Positions 1 through 10,285 of a stretch of 64,000 nucleotides of DNA are shown here, one piece after another. Within the stretch, counting starts at the first letter, position 1. Each line of letters opens with the position of its first letter. A model generated the notes under the pieces. It was given only the letters and a program-made list of their open reading frames with translations, did not search any database and was not told the origin of the DNA. The stretch comes from Rhizobium nepotum 39/7 (GTDB lineage Bacteria > Pseudomonadota > Alphaproteobacteria > Rhizobiales > Rhizobiaceae): positions 124,001 to 188,000 of the forward strand of contig NZ_JWJH01000004.1 of the NCBI RefSeq assembly GCF_000949865.1, given 5' to 3'. Made by a program: the position numbers and the translations under genes.

Positions 1-966
1 GTAAGTGGCTAGACCCGAAAGGGCCGCCTGCGGATGGGTGACGACGAAGGTCGGAATGCTGCGCATCAGGGCGCTGTGCGGCGCCTTGTCCTCGAACGCC
101 GCCCGGAATTCCGGGCTTTTCAGCGCCGGAATGATTTTCTGAGAAATGCCGCCGGCCAGATAGACGCCGCCCTTGGCCATGAAGATCAAGGCAAGGTCGC
201 CTGCCAGGCGGCCGAGATAGGTGCTGAAAAGCGAAAGCGTTTCCTTCGCCTGCGGGTTCTGGCCCGAAAGCCCATGCGAGGTGATGTCGGCCGGATCGGA
301 AAAGATAGGTTCGATGCCATCGGCAGCGCAGATGCCCCGGTAAAGATTGACCAGTCCGCGCCCGCACAGGATCTGTTCGCCCGCAACGCGGCCCTCGATG
401 GTTTCGATATGCGGGAAAACCGCATAGTCGCGCGCACTTCTGGGGCCGATGTCGATATGGCCGCCTTCGCCCGGCACCGGGAACCACATATGGCGGGCAT
501 AGACCAACCCGGCGACGCCAAGGCCCGTGCCCGGTCCGAGAACCACGCGCGACGCCAGCATGTCCTTCTTGCCGGAGCCGATGGACTCCCGGTTGTCGTC
601 GTCAAGGGCGGCGATTGCCAAAGCCTGCGCCTCGAAGTCGTTGATGACGATGACGTCCTTCAGGCCAAGTTTGGCCAGCATATCCTTCGGTTTGACGACC
701 CAGTCGCAATTGGTCAGCGGAATCTCGTCGCCCTCGATGGGACCGGCGATCGCAAGGATGGTCGAGACGGGCTGAAGCGATGTCTTGTCCAGAACCGCCT
801 GCTGGATGGCGTCGTCGATCGTCTCGTATTCCGCCGTCTTGACACTGGTGAGATGCATGGGTTCGGCGAAGGAATCGAGCAGGATGGAAAAGCGGGCATT
901 GGTGCCGCCGATGTCGCCAAGAAGGATCGGGAAGGAAAGATATTCGGTATCGGACGTCTTCGGCAT
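1..966 (-). CDS. glk: Glucokinase, C-terminus cut by window start
   Basis: ATP-dependent glucokinase (ROK-unrelated, bacterial Glk type) that phosphorylates glucose to glucose-6-phosphate in the cytosol. Reading the minus strand from the ATG at 966 gives [12 protein letters not shown], followed by the phosphate-binding motif [10 protein letters not shown] at residues 17-26. Further in are [11 protein letters not shown] and [10 protein letters not shown], typical of the family's nucleotide and sugar site. The frame is still open at base 1 after 322 codons, so roughly the last 15-20 residues are missing. A second in-frame ATG at 978 would add four residues; neither has a strong ribosome site. 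mgsA lies downstream of the start on the same strand, separated by a palindromic repeat. Confidence 0.93.
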   Translation of the reverse strand, partial: MPKTSDTEYLSFPILLGDIGGTNARFSILLDSFAEPMHLTSVKTAEYETIDDAIQQAVLDKTSLQPVSTILAIAGPIEGDEIPLTNCDWVVKPKDMLAKLGLKDVIVINDFEAQALAIAALDDDNRESIGSGKKDMLASRVVLGPGTGLGVAGLVYARHMWFPVPGEGGHIDIGPRSARDYAVFPHIETIEGRVAGEQILCGRGLVNLYRGICAADGIEPIFSDPADITSHGLSGQNPQAKETLSLFSTYLGRLAGDLALIFMAKGGVYLAGGISQKIIPALKSPEFRAAFEDKAPHSALMRSIPTFVVTHPQAALSGLATY

Positions 967-992
967 TGCCTGTTCCATATTGGTGGGGGCTG

Positions 993-1038
993 GAGCGGGA
1001 TGGCGAAAAATATGTGCGGTTTTCGCCTGAAATCCCGC
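993..1038. repeat. Palindromic intergenic repeat, copy 1
   Basis: An imperfect inverted repeat with arms beginning GAGCGGGAT and ending ATCCCGC, and an inner GGCGAAAA/TTTTCGCC pair. The same unit recurs at 10063-10110 and 16411-16451. It sits between glk and mgsA. Confidence 0.75.
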
Positions 1039-1054
1039 GTCTTATATTTATGAA

Positions 1055-1438
1055 TTATCCGGCGACGTTGAAGTCCACCAGTTTTTCTGCGGTGGCGCGG
1101 TTGAGCGCCATGGGAATGTCGTAGACCGTGGCAAGCCGGGTCAGCGCCTTCACATCCACATCATGCGGCATCGCCGTCAGCGGGTCCGTGAAGAAGATCA
1201 GCATGTCAACTTCGCCGGTGGCGATCATCGCGCCGATCTGCTGGTCGCCGCCAAGCGGGCCGCTTTTGAGACGAATGACGCTCAGTTCGGGACAGGCTTC
1301 CTGAACGCGACCGCCGGTCGTCCCGGTGGCGACGATTTTAAAGTTCGAAAGCACTTTTTGATGATGACGTGCGAAATCCGCCATATCGTCTTTTTTCTCG
1401 TCGTGAGCGATGAGCGCGATACAGCGTTGTCCTGCCAT
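1055..1438 (-). CDS. mgsA: Methylglyoxal synthase
   Basis: Converts dihydroxyacetone phosphate to methylglyoxal plus phosphate, a bypass that relieves sugar-phosphate stress. The 127-residue product is slightly shorter than the E. coli enzyme (about 150). It starts [19 protein letters not shown], has the phosphate loop TGTTGG near residues 38-43, the catalytic aspartate in GGDQQIG (about D65) and the histidine in MPHDVDV (about H92). Its position directly upstream of glk places two glycolytic-entry and overflow functions together. Confidence is high because every conserved block of the family is present. Confidence 0.95.
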   Translation of the reverse strand: MAGQRCIALIAHDEKKDDMADFARHHQKVLSNFKIVATGTTGGRVQEACPELSVIRLKSGPLGGDQQIGAMIATGEVDMLIFFTDPLTAMPHDVDVKALTRLATVYDIPMALNRATAEKLVDFNVAG

Positions 1439-1539
1439 GTCCCTGCCTGTCTCCGGTAAAGAATTAAATCGATTTGAAGCCTTCTATAACAGCTTGCCGC
1501 CATTTGAAAAGGGAAGCTGTTTAATGCCCCATTTCTGTT

Positions 1540-2592
1540 TCAGTTCAATGTCGGGCGCTGGGTCGGGAGCGGAATATCCGAAGGCGGCTGAATGGCCACC
1601 GGAGCACTTTGAATGATCTGTTCCACGCCTTGCTGCCGCACGGCTTGCGCCGGGGAATATGCCTGAGCAGCAAAACCTTCCGGATTGGCGGATGGGGCGG
1701 CAGCCACGACGGCGCAGGCTGCGGGCAGATCGGAGACCATGACCGGACGGGGTTTCACCGGCTTGGCATTGGGGTCTTTCTTCGGAGGCGCCCATGGTTC
1801 CTTGGTGAACCACCAGGCAAGCGACTTGTCGCAACCGTCGCCTTTGCCGACCTCCGCCTGCGGTTTGCAGTTTGCAGCACCGGGCGGGCATTCCAGCCGG
1901 ATGTGGAAATGTTCGTCGTGACCGTAGATCGGCCTGATCTTGCCCATGAAGGTGCGGTCGCCGGTCCATGTCTGGCAAAGTTTCTGCTTGATCGCCGGGT
2001 TGACGAAGACCCGCTCTACCTGCGGATAGCTTGCCGCCATCATCACCAGACGGGCATTGAGCGGCGACCATTTGCGGTCATCCACCGTCAGGAACTTGGC
2101 CTTGTCCAGCATGGAGACGAAAGGCAGCGTCTCGCGCTGCTGCACGCTCAGCCTGGGGTTCGGCATGGGCCGCCACCAGACGTCGACATCGAGGCCGATC
2201 TGGTGCGAGGCATGGCCGGTCAGCATCGGCCCGCCGCGAGGCTGGGAAATATCGCCGAGCAACAGCCCCGGCCAGCCGATTTTCTGCGCATCCTGCGAAA
2301 ACCGTTCAAGGAAGGAAATCAGCTGCGGCTGGCCCCAGTTGCGATTGCGGGAAAGACGCATGGCTTGCCATGTAGGGCCATCCGGCGGCATGGCGATGGC
2401 GCCGGACTGGCATCCCTTGGCATAGGAGCCGATGGGCTGCGAAGCGTTGGCGGACGGTAGGTCGAGATGGCCGAACACTTCTTTCGCGGGCCTGTCCTCG
2501 GCAAATGCGGTTTGCGTCTGCAACTGAAGCGCGGAAACGACCGAAATCGCCAGCATGGCCGCCTTGAAAACTCTCGATGATCCCGCCGTCAT
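1540..2592 (-). CDS. mepA: Penicillin-insensitive murein endopeptidase MepA
   Basis: Periplasmic zinc metallopeptidase (LAS family, M74) that cuts D-Ala-meso-DAP cross-links in peptidoglycan. The 350-residue protein begins with a Sec signal peptide of about 31 residues ending TQTAFA. The metal-binding set is visible: GHASHQIGLDVDVW (H127, H130, D135) and YGHDEHFHIRL (H225, H228, H230). The C-terminal about 60 residues are proline-rich and lack family motifs. It is divergent from the yepA-yejBEF operon, whose Agrobacterium counterpart imports peptidoglycan fragments, so the two sides fit release and recovery of muropeptides. That pairing is inferred from position. Confidence 0.93.
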   Translation of the reverse strand: MTAGSSRVFKAAMLAISVVSALQLQTQTAFAEDRPAKEVFGHLDLPSANASQPIGSYAKGCQSGAIAMPPDGPTWQAMRLSRNRNWGQPQLISFLERFSQDAQKIGWPGLLLGDISQPRGGPMLTGHASHQIGLDVDVWWRPMPNPRLSVQQRETLPFVSMLDKAKFLTVDDRKWSPLNARLVMMAASYPQVERVFVNPAIKQKLCQTWTGDRTFMGKIRPIYGHDEHFHIRLECPPGAANCKPQAEVGKGDGCDKSLAWWFTKEPWAPPKKDPNAKPVKPRPVMVSDLPAACAVVAAAPSANPEGFAAQAYSPAQAVRQQGVEQIIQSAPVAIQPPSDIPLPTQRPTLN

Positions 2593-2798
2593 ATATTTGT
2601 GCCCGCTCCGACCAAATGATTCTCTCGCCCCTCAGGATAAACTGGAACGGGATTTTGTTGAAACCATGTTTCGCCGCGCTTGCGCCAAAGCATGCGGATA
2701 AAGGCGTCAATAAAGAGCTTGTGAGCCGGGGCATCTGTTTTTTGCCAATCTTTGTTTTATGCTCTCTTCAACAAACACGAAAACAGGGAACATCCCGA

Positions 2799-4643
2799 AT
2801 GATATTGGCACCATTGAAATCCCGCCTCCTCATCGCTCTTGCGGCGTCCGCCATGCTGATACCGGTGGTGGCCTCCGCCCAGTCGGCAGATGTGTGGCGA
2901 AAGGGGATTTCGACGGTCGGGGTGCTGAAGCATCCTGATGGTTTCGATCATTTCGACTATGTGAACACTAAGGCGCCGAAGGGTGGCACGTTGCGCATGT
3001 CGACGTCGGGAACTTTCGACACGCTCAATCCGCTGCTCGCCAAGGGCGAGGTGGCGACGGGTCTTTCTCTGGTTTTCGACACTCTGATGAAATCGACGGA
3101 AGAGGAACTATCGGCCTCCTACGGTCTTCTGGCCGAGGGCGTGAGCTATCCGGATGATATCTCGAAAGCCACCTTTCGGTTACGCGCGGAGGCAAAATGG
3201 GCGGACGGCAAGCCGGTAACGCCTGAGGATGTCGTCTTCAGCTTCGAAAAGGCCAAGGATCTCAGCCCGCAGCTTGCAACCTATTACACCCACGTCACCA
3301 AGGCCGAGATCAGCGGCGAAAGGGACATCACCTTCACCTTCGATGAAAAGAACAATCGCGAATTGCCGCAGATCGTCGGGCAATTGCTGATCGTTCCCAA
3401 ACACTGGTGGGAGAGCGCTGGTCCGGATGGCAAGCCGCGCGACATATCGCGCGGCACGCTGGAGCCGGTCATGGGGTCCGGTCCGTACAGGATCGCGGTC
3501 GCGTCGCCCGGCTCGACGATGACCTATGAGCGCCGCGACGACTATTGGGGCAAGGACGTCAATGTGAATGTCGGCCAGCACAATTTCAAAACAATCGCCT
3601 ATACCTTCTTTGCCGATCAGGACGTCGAGTTCCAGGCTTTCAAATCCGGCACGGTCGATTTCCGGCAGGAAGCCTCATCCAGCCGCTGGGTCACCGGTTA
3701 TGATTTTCCGGCCGTCAAGGAAGGCCGCGTCAGACAAGAGGAATTGCCGAACATCTACCGCTCCGTCGGCATCATGCAGGCTTTCGTGCCGAACATGCGG
3801 CGGGAAAAGTTCCAAAACCCGAAACTGCGCAAGGCGCTCAACTACGCTTTCGATTTCGAGGAGCTGAACCGGACGCTGGCTTATGGCCAGTTCCAGCGCA
3901 TCAACAGCTTTTTCATGGGCAGCGAGCTGGCTTCTTCCGGCCTGCCGACCGGCCGCGAGCTGGAGATTTTGCAGGAGCTGAAGGATCAGGTTCCGCCGGA
4001 GGTCTTCACTACCGAATACCGCAACCCGGTCGCGGGTGAACCGGCCAAGCAACGTGACAATCTGCGCGAGGCGGTCAAACTCATGAAGGAGGCCGGCTAC
4101 GAGCTGCGTGGCAACCGCATGGTCAATGCGGCGAGCGGGCAGCAGCTGGACATGGAATTTCTGATCGACTCCTCCGGTATGGAAAGAACCATCCTGCCCT
4201 ATGTCCAGAATTTGAAGAAGATCGGCATCAATGCGACAATCCGCACGGTCGATGCCTCGCAATATACCAACCGCACCCGCAGCTTCGATTTTGACGTCAC
4301 GATCAAGCTCTGGGCGACATCGGCAAACCCTGGCAACGAGCAGGCTGATTTCTGGGGTTCGGCGGCAGCCGACCGGCAGGGTTCAAACAACCTCGCCGGC
4401 ATCAAGAACCCCGCCGTCGACGCTCTGGTCAGAAAGGTCATATTTGCGCCTAATCGGGATGAGCAGGTGGCCGCCGCGCGCGCGCTCGACCGGGTGCTTC
4501 TGGCAAACAGCTATGTCGTACCGCAATTCTACCGCGGCGAGATGTTCGTTGCCTACTGGAACACACTCGTCCGGCCGGAAAACCTGCCCGAATATGGCAT
4601 CGGTTTTCCGGAGGCATGGTGGTCCAGCCAGGCCGCAAACTGA
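2799..4643 (+). CDS. yepA: ABC transporter substrate-binding protein, YepA/YejA type
   Basis: Periplasmic solute-binding protein of the peptide/nickel SBP_bac_5 family, first gene of a YejABEF-type operon. I start it at the ATG at 2799, after AGGGAACATCC. The frame is open further upstream, but only this start gives an immediate signal peptide (MILAPLKSRLLIALAASAML, cleavage near AQS) and a normal length of 614 residues. SBP_bac_5 blocks such as GTLRMSTSGTFDTLNP and GSGPYRI are present. In A. tumefaciens the orthologous system (YepA-YejBEF) was described as the murein-peptide importer that limits AmpC induction; in enterobacteria YejABEF takes up microcin C. Ligand assignment here is by family and neighbourhood. 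Confidence 0.88.
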   Translation: MILAPLKSRLLIALAASAMLIPVVASAQSADVWRKGISTVGVLKHPDGFDHFDYVNTKAPKGGTLRMSTSGTFDTLNPLLAKGEVATGLSLVFDTLMKSTEEELSASYGLLAEGVSYPDDISKATFRLRAEAKWADGKPVTPEDVVFSFEKAKDLSPQLATYYTHVTKAEISGERDITFTFDEKNNRELPQIVGQLLIVPKHWWESAGPDGKPRDISRGTLEPVMGSGPYRIAVASPGSTMTYERRDDYWGKDVNVNVGQHNFKTIAYTFFADQDVEFQAFKSGTVDFRQEASSSRWVTGYDFPAVKEGRVRQEELPNIYRSVGIMQAFVPNMRREKFQNPKLRKALNYAFDFEELNRTLAYGQFQRINSFFMGSELASSGLPTGRELEILQELKDQVPPEVFTTEYRNPVAGEPAKQRDNLREAVKLMKEAGYELRGNRMVNAASGQQLDMEFLIDSSGMERTILPYVQNLKKIGINATIRTVDASQYTNRTRSFDFDVTIKLWATSANPGNEQADFWGSAAADRQGSNNLAGIKNPAVDALVRKVIFAPNRDEQVAAARALDRVLLANSYVVPQFYRGEMFVAYWNTLVRPENLPEYGIGFPEAWWSSQAAN

Positions 4644-4700
4644 CGCCGGCCTTGCTTTCGCGCCGAAGGCTTGATTCACATAGGGCGAAACGAATCGCTT

Positions 4701-4719
4701 AAAGCGCGCGCAGCGCTTT
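4701..4719 (+). other. Stem-loop between yepA and yejB
   Basis: AAAGCGC and GCGCTTT form a 7-bp stem with a 5-base loop in the 139-bp gap after the binding-protein gene. There is no following T-run, so it looks more like an mRNA-stabilising or processing hairpin than a terminator. Such structures often raise binding-protein levels over permease levels. Confidence 0.5.
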
Positions 4720-4782
4720 CAGGAAAGGACCGGGTTTGACAGAAACGAAGACCGCTGACGTATCGGCCGGGAGCAAGGGCTG

Positions 4783-5877
4783 ATGGGCGCCTATATCCTC
4801 AGACGTCTGGCGCTGATGATCCCGACCATCGTCGGCATTATGGGCATTTCGTTTCTTGTCATCCAGTTCGCGCCAGGCGGGCCGGTGGAACAGGTCGTCG
4901 CGCAGCTGACGGGGCAGGGCGACAGCGCCTCCGACCGCCTCTCGGGCGGCGGCGATCTTCTTGGCCAGTCAGGCGGTTTCGATGAAAGCGGCTCGAAATA
5001 TCGCGGCGCACAGGGCCTCGATCCGGAACTCATCGCCAAGCTTGAGAAACAGTTCGGTTTCGACAAGCCGCCGCTCACCCGTTTTCTCGAAATGATGTGG
5101 AATTACATCCGCTTCGATTTCGGCGACAGCTTCTTCCGCAACTCGTCGGTAATCGATCTCATCATCGACAAATTGCCGGTCTCGATGTCGCTCGGCTTCT
5201 GGATATTGATCATCTCCTACATGATCTCCATTCCACTCGGCATCAAGAAAGCCGTTTCCGACGGCTCGACCTTCGATATCTGGACATCAGGCATCATCAT
5301 CATCGGTTATGCCGTGCCGAGCTTCCTGTTCGGCATTCTTCTCATCGTGCTTTTTGCCGGTGGATCGTTCTTCGACTGGTTCCCGCTGCGCGGTCTGGTG
5401 TCGGATAATTTTGCCGAGCTGAACTGGTGGCAGAAGATCATCGACTATTTCTGGCACCTGACCCTGCCATTGATCGCGCTGTCGCTCTCGGCTTTCGCGA
5501 CGACGACGCTTCTGACGAAGAATTCCTTCATCGACGAGATCAAGAAGCAATATGTCATCACCGCCCGTGCCAAGGGCCTTAGCGAACGCAAGGTTCTTTA
5601 TGGCCACGTCTTCCGCAATGCGATGCTGATCGTGATCGCTGGTTTTCCGGGCGCCTTCATCTCGGCCTTCTTCACCGGTTCACTGCTGATCGAGAATATC
5701 TTCTCGCTGGATGGCCTTGGCCGCCTCGGTTATCTGTCGGTCGTCAACCGTGACTATCCGATCGTGTTCGGCACGCTCTTCATCTTCTCGCTGATGGGCC
5801 TCGTGGTCAGCCTCATTTCCGACCTCATCTACACGTGGATCGATCCGCGCATCGATTTCGAGCGGAGGGACGTGTGA
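4783..5877 (+). CDS. yejB: ABC transporter permease YejB
   Basis: Inner-membrane permease of the DppB/OppB type, 364 residues. It begins [20 protein letters not shown], the usual first membrane helix. A periplasmic loop with glycine/serine-rich sequence (about residues 40-85) carries the YejB-specific insertion. Five further hydrophobic segments follow, and the EAA loop ([21 protein letters not shown], about residues 263-283) contacts the ATPase. A ribosome site GGGAG lies about 14 bases upstream. The stop overlaps the yejE start by one base (TGATG), indicating translational coupling within the yepA-yejBEF operon. Confidence 0.93.
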   Translation: MGAYILRRLALMIPTIVGIMGISFLVIQFAPGGPVEQVVAQLTGQGDSASDRLSGGGDLLGQSGGFDESGSKYRGAQGLDPELIAKLEKQFGFDKPPLTRFLEMMWNYIRFDFGDSFFRNSSVIDLIIDKLPVSMSLGFWILIISYMISIPLGIKKAVSDGSTFDIWTSGIIIIGYAVPSFLFGILLIVLFAGGSFFDWFPLRGLVSDNFAELNWWQKIIDYFWHLTLPLIALSLSAFATTTLLTKNSFIDEIKKQYVITARAKGLSERKVLYGHVFRNAMLIVIAGFPGAFISAFFTGSLLIENIFSLDGLGRLGYLSVVNRDYPIVFGTLFIFSLMGLVVSLISDLIYTWIDPRIDFERRDV

Positions 5878-7022
5878 TGACGCTTGCCCATACCGCCGCA
5901 ACGGAAACGTTGGTAAAGCCGAAGCGCCCATGGTTTTCGCCGACCACCAAGCGCCGCTGGCAGAATTTCAAGGCAAACCGGCGCGGTTACTGGTCCTTCT
6001 GGCTGTTCCTGATCCTGTTTTTCCTGAGCCTGATCGCGGAATTCATCGCCAATGACAAACCCATTTTCGCCTCCTACAAGGGCGAGTTTCTGGTGCCGGT
6101 CATGGTCGATTATCCGGAAGAAAAGTTCGGCGGTTTTCTTGCCCAGACCGATTACAAATCCTCCTTCATTCAGGACGAGATCAACGCCAATGGCTGGATG
6201 ATCTGGCCACCGATCCGCTATTCCTATCAAACGGTCAATTCCAATATTCCGCATTCCGCCCCCACTGCACCCTTCTGGCTGATGGACGAAAAGGACCGTT
6301 GCTCCGCCTATCCTCAGGGCAATGCCGATCCCGGCTGCACGCTCGGCAACCTCAATTGGCTCGGAACCGACAATCAGGCTCGCGACGTCACGGCGCGAAT
6401 GATCTACGGATTTCGCATTTCGGTACTGTTCGGCCTGACGCTGACGATTGCGTCGGCTCTCGTCGGGGTGACCGCCGGCGCTATCCAGGGTTATTTCGGC
6501 GGCTGGACGGACCTGCTGTTGCAGCGTTTCATCGAAATCTGGTCGTCGATGCCGGTGCTTTATATTCTGCTGATCATCGCAGCCATTTTGCCGCCCGGCT
6601 TCTTCGTGCTGCTTGGCATCATGCTGCTGTTCTCATGGGTTGGGTTCGTCGGCATCGTCCGCGCGGAATTCCTGCGCGCCAGAAACTTCGAATATGTCCG
6701 CGCCGCCCGTGCCTTGGGCGTCGGCAATGGCACGATCATGTTCCGGCATCTTCTGCCCAACGCCATGGTGGCAACGCTGACCTTCCTTCCGTTCATCCTT
6801 TCCGGTTCGATCACCACTTTGACCTCGCTCGATTTCCTCGGCTTCGGCATGCCGCCGGGGTCGCCGTCGCTGGGCGAGATGATCGCGCAGGGCAAGAACA
6901 ACCTTCAGGCGCCCTGGCTTGGCCTCACCGCCTTCTTCACCATGTCGATCATGCTGTCGCTCCTGATCTTCGTCGGCGAGGCGGTGCGAGACGCCTTCGA
7001 CCCACGCAAGACGTTCCGGTGA
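5877..7022 (+). CDS. yejE: ABC transporter permease YejE
   Basis: Second inner-membrane permease of the YejABEF-type importer, 381 residues, OppC/DppC family. The ATG at 5877 overlaps the yejB stop and follows GGAGGGACGTG. The N-terminal cytoplasmic stretch (residues 1-40, ending KANRRGYWSFW) leads into the first membrane helix. A periplasmic region of about 100 residues follows, then five helices with the EAA motif (RAARALGVGNGTIMFRHLLPNA, near residues 277-298). The C-terminus GEAVRDAFDPRKTFR is characteristic of OppC-type proteins. yejF begins a few bases after the stop. Confidence 0.93.
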   Translation: MTLAHTAATETLVKPKRPWFSPTTKRRWQNFKANRRGYWSFWLFLILFFLSLIAEFIANDKPIFASYKGEFLVPVMVDYPEEKFGGFLAQTDYKSSFIQDEINANGWMIWPPIRYSYQTVNSNIPHSAPTAPFWLMDEKDRCSAYPQGNADPGCTLGNLNWLGTDNQARDVTARMIYGFRISVLFGLTLTIASALVGVTAGAIQGYFGGWTDLLLQRFIEIWSSMPVLYILLIIAAILPPGFFVLLGIMLLFSWVGFVGIVRAEFLRARNFEYVRAARALGVGNGTIMFRHLLPNAMVATLTFLPFILSGSITTLTSLDFLGFGMPPGSPSLGEMIAQGKNNLQAPWLGLTAFFTMSIMLSLLIFVGEAVRDAFDPRKTFR

Positions 7023-7027
7023 TCGCC

Positions 7028-8668
7028 ATGATGGAAACAAAGACCCAGCCGCTTCTCTCCGTCCGTGACCTCTCCGTCGCCTTTCATCAGGGCGGCGCGA
7101 CCAGTATCGCCGTTGATCAGGTCTCCTTCGACCTGATGCCGGGCGAGGTTGTCGCCCTTGTCGGGGAATCCGGCTCCGGCAAGTCGGTCACGGCGAACTC
7201 CATTCTCAAATTGCTGCCCTATCCGGCGGCGAGCCATCCCTCAGGCAAAATCCTGTTCGACGGCAAGGATATGCTGACGCTGCCGGAACGGGCGCTGCGT
7301 GCGGTCCGCGGCAACGACGTCACCATGATTTTTCAGGAGCCGATGACCTCGCTCAACCCGCTCCACAGCATCGAGCGGCAGATCGGCGAGATTCTGGAGT
7401 TGCATCAGGCGATCACCGGAGCGGAGGCGCGGGCGCGCACGCTGGAACTGCTGCTGCAGGTGGGTATCCGCGAGCCGGAAAAGCGTCTGAAGGCCTATCC
7501 GCACGAACTGTCCGGTGGCCAGCGGCAACGCGTGATGATTGCCATGGCGCTTGCCAACCGCCCGAAACTGCTGATCGCCGACGAACCGACGACAGCGCTC
7601 GATGTGACCGTTCAGGCGCAGATCCTCGAATTGCTGAGCGATCTCAAGAACCGGCACGGCATGTCCATGCTGTTCATCACCCACGATCTCGGCATCGTGC
7701 GCAAGTTCGCCGATCGTGTCTGCGTCATGACCAAGGGCAAGATCGTCGAGACCGGCACGGTGGAACAGGTGTTTACCGATCCGCAACACGCCTATACCCG
7801 CCATCTTCTGGCAGCCGAACCCAAGGGCGAGCCGCCGCTTTCCGATACCAGCAAGCCCGTGGTCATGCAGGGCGACGACATAAAGGTCTGGTTCCCGATC
7901 AAGGCAGGGCTGATGCGCAGGGTGGTCGATCACGTCAAGGCGGTTGACGGTATCGATATCACCCTTCGCGCCGGACAGACGGTTGGTGTCGTTGGCGAAT
8001 CCGGCTCCGGCAAGACCACGCTTGGTCTGGCGCTTTCCCGGTTGATTTCCTCGCAGGGGCGGATCAGCTTCATCGGCCAGTCGATCGACAGCTATTCCTA
8101 TGAAATGATGAAGCCGCTCAGAAACCGGCTTCAGGTGGTGTTTCAGGACCCCTACGGTTCGCTCAGCCCACGCATGTCAGTGGGCGAAATCGTCGCCGAG
8201 GGCCTGAAGGTGCATGAACGGTCGCTTTCGGCCGATGAGCGTGACATCCGCGTTGCCAAGGCACTCGAAGAAGTCGGCCTCGACCCGGCGACGCGCTGGC
8301 GGTATCCGCATGAATTTTCCGGCGGCCAGCGCCAGCGTATCGCCATTGCCCGCGCCATGGTGCTGAAACCCCGCTTCGTCATGCTGGACGAGCCGACATC
8401 GGCGCTCGACATGAGCGTGCAGGCGCAGGTGGTCGATCTGTTGCGCGATCTCCAGGCCAAACACGAACTCGCCTATCTCTTCATCAGCCACGACCTGAAG
8501 GTGGTCAAGGCGCTTGCCAATGACGTGATCGTCATGCGCAACGGCAAGGTGGTGGAGAGCGGCCCGGCGGCGGATATATTCGCCGATCCGCAGCAGGAAT
8601 ACACCAAGGCCCTGCTGGCCGCCGCTTTCAATATTGAGGCGGTCGAAACCAAAGCAGTGAGCCAGTAG
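7028..8668 (+). CDS. yejF: ABC transporter ATP-binding protein YejF (two fused ATPase domains)
   Basis: Energises the YejBE permease. The 546 residues hold two complete ABC domains. The first has Walker A GESGSGKS near residue 45, the signature LSGGQRQR and Walker B LLIADEP. The second has Walker [10 protein letters not shown] near 324, FSGGQRQR and [12 protein letters not shown]. Each domain is followed by the oligopeptide-type C-terminal stretch ([22 protein letters not shown]). I use the ATG at 7028. The frame stays open about 730 bases upstream, but that portion overlaps yejE and encodes nothing recognisable. A GTG at 7019 is an alternative start. Confidence 0.93.
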   Translation: MMETKTQPLLSVRDLSVAFHQGGATSIAVDQVSFDLMPGEVVALVGESGSGKSVTANSILKLLPYPAASHPSGKILFDGKDMLTLPERALRAVRGNDVTMIFQEPMTSLNPLHSIERQIGEILELHQAITGAEARARTLELLLQVGIREPEKRLKAYPHELSGGQRQRVMIAMALANRPKLLIADEPTTALDVTVQAQILELLSDLKNRHGMSMLFITHDLGIVRKFADRVCVMTKGKIVETGTVEQVFTDPQHAYTRHLLAAEPKGEPPLSDTSKPVVMQGDDIKVWFPIKAGLMRRVVDHVKAVDGIDITLRAGQTVGVVGESGSGKTTLGLALSRLISSQGRISFIGQSIDSYSYEMMKPLRNRLQVVFQDPYGSLSPRMSVGEIVAEGLKVHERSLSADERDIRVAKALEEVGLDPATRWRYPHEFSGGQRQRIAIARAMVLKPRFVMLDEPTSALDMSVQAQVVDLLRDLQAKHELAYLFISHDLKVVKALANDVIVMRNGKVVESGPAADIFADPQQEYTKALLAAAFNIEAVETKAVSQ

Positions 8669-8771
8669 CGGGCACATTGCTGTTTCTATTAAGGCGATGA
8701 TTTTTCTGTTGCTTTGCTGAAAATGCCGACCCATGTTGCGGAAGACGTGATGCGGAAACGGATTGAATGCC

Positions 8772-10019
8772 ATGGCAGCGGATGTGATCGTTTTGGGGGC
8801 GGGGATCATCGGGGTCTCCGTCGCTTTGCAACTGGCCCGCAGGGGCAAATCGGTCGTCCTGGTGGACCGGCGGGGGCCGGGTGAAGAAACTTCCTTCGGC
8901 AATGCCGGGCTGATCCAGAGAGAGGGCGTTGTGCCTTACGCCTTCCCGCAGGAGGTCAGCCGGCTGCTCCGATATTCCCTGAACAACAGCATCGATGCCC
9001 GTTATCATCTGTCGGCCCTGCCCAAGATCGCGCCCTTTCTCAGTCGTTACTGGTACAACTCTTCGGCCACACGCCACGCCACGATTGCCCGCGCCTATGC
9101 GCCGCTGATCGAACATTCGGTTTCCGAGCACAGCGTCCTGATCGACGAGGCCAAGGCCGGTGATCTGATCGTGAAAAATGGCTGGATGGAGGCCTATAGG
9201 ACCGCCGAAAAGCGGGATGCCGATTATGCTTTCGCCGAGCGGCTGGCGCGCGACCACGGCATTTCCCATACGAAACTCGACGCTGAAGAACTCGCCGCTG
9301 CGGAACCGCATCTCAGCCGCGATTTCGTCGGTGGCCTGAAATGGAACGATCCCTGGTCGGTGCTCGATCCGCATGCGCTGACGCTCGCCTATCTACGACT
9401 GTTCGAAAGCCTCGCCGGAACCTTTGTCCGGGGCGATGCATCCACGCTCAGCCAGACGGTGAACGGCTGGACGGTGCGTACCGAAACCGGCGCAGTCGAG
9501 GCGGAACAGGCCGTCGTGGCACTTGGCCCGTGGGCGGATACCGTGACGGAGCGGCTGGGTTATCGCTTCCCTCTCGGCGTGAAGCGCGGCTATCACATGC
9601 ACTATGCGGCGCAGGAGGGCACGAAGCTCAACAATTGGCTGATTGACGCGGAGCGCGGTTATTTTCTGGCGCCGATGCGAAAAGGCATCCGCCTGACGAC
9701 CGGTGCGGAATTCGCCGAACGCGATGCGCCGAAATCCCCCGTGCAGATCGAGCGGGCGGAACGGGTCGCCCGCACCGCCTTTCCTCTCGGCGGCAGGCTG
9801 GATGCGGAACCGTGGATGGGAGCGCGCCCCTGCACACCGGATATGATGCCGATCATCGGCAAGGCGCCGCGTCATAAAACACTATGGTTCGCTTTCGGCC
9901 ATGCCCATCACGGGCTGACGCTCGGGCCTATCACCGGCCGTGTGCTGGCGGAAACCATGCTGGGAGAAACGCCGGTCATCGCCATCGATGCCTACCGCCC
10001 CGAAAGGTTCAATCCCTAG
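8772..10019 (+). CDS. FAD-dependent D-amino acid dehydrogenase-like oxidoreductase
   Basis: A 415-residue DAO-family flavoenzyme resembling DadA. The N-terminal Rossmann motif VIVLGAGIIGVSVALQLARRG (dinucleotide binding) is followed by SFGNAGLIQ, the DadA-type flavin contact. The C-terminus has PWMGARPCTPDMMPIIG and FGHAHHGLTLGPITG, the usual FAD-closing blocks. The substrate is probably a D-amino acid or another amine; it cannot be read from sequence. The ATG at 8772 is preferred over a TTG nine bases earlier. It stands alone downstream of yejF, with a repeat and a long gap before the puuA-like gene. A role in using D-amino acids from imported muropeptides is possible but speculative. Confidence 0.8.
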   Translation: MAADVIVLGAGIIGVSVALQLARRGKSVVLVDRRGPGEETSFGNAGLIQREGVVPYAFPQEVSRLLRYSLNNSIDARYHLSALPKIAPFLSRYWYNSSATRHATIARAYAPLIEHSVSEHSVLIDEAKAGDLIVKNGWMEAYRTAEKRDADYAFAERLARDHGISHTKLDAEELAAAEPHLSRDFVGGLKWNDPWSVLDPHALTLAYLRLFESLAGTFVRGDASTLSQTVNGWTVRTETGAVEAEQAVVALGPWADTVTERLGYRFPLGVKRGYHMHYAAQEGTKLNNWLIDAERGYFLAPMRKGIRLTTGAEFAERDAPKSPVQIERAERVARTAFPLGGRLDAEPWMGARPCTPDMMPIIGKAPRHKTLWFAFGHAHHGLTLGPITGRVLAETMLGETPVIAIDAYRPERFNP

Positions 10020-10062
10020 ATTCTGATGACCTAGAGTCATCATGATATAGATTATACGTTTG

Positions 10063-10110
10063 GAGCGGGATCTCAGGCGAAAACCGCGCACACTTTTCGC
10101 CATCCCGCTC
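10063..10110. repeat. Palindromic intergenic repeat, copy 2
   Basis: A 48-bp inverted repeat with perfect outer arms GAGCGGGAT / ATCCCGCTC and inner GGCGAAAA / TTTTCGCC around CCGCGCACAC. Its inner sequence is the reverse orientation of the 993-1038 copy. The rest of the 266-bp gap (10020-10285) shows no clear gene; a short palindrome with ATGAC/GTCAT near 10026-10044 is the only other structure. Confidence 0.8.
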
Positions 10111-10285
10111 TAGTGGCCGAATCCGCTGGCCTTCCTGCAGCGGGCCACGTAACATGGGCTTATCCAAGGGGAAAAAGGGCGAGCGTCATCATGACGGCGA
10201 GGTTTCTCATCTATCAGCAGCAGGACGATTTTCGTTAGCGAAGCGCTTTTGCGCGCGAAACAGAAGAGAAACGGCCTACTGGTGC

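Noticed and set aside
34-1053. A 339-codon plus-strand frame at the window start
   Set aside because: It is antisense to glk, whose motifs are certain on the minus strand.
6299-7027. The long upstream extension of the yejF frame
   Set aside because: It overlaps yejE, which is clearly coding in another frame, and encodes no ABC or membrane motif. yejF begins at 7028.
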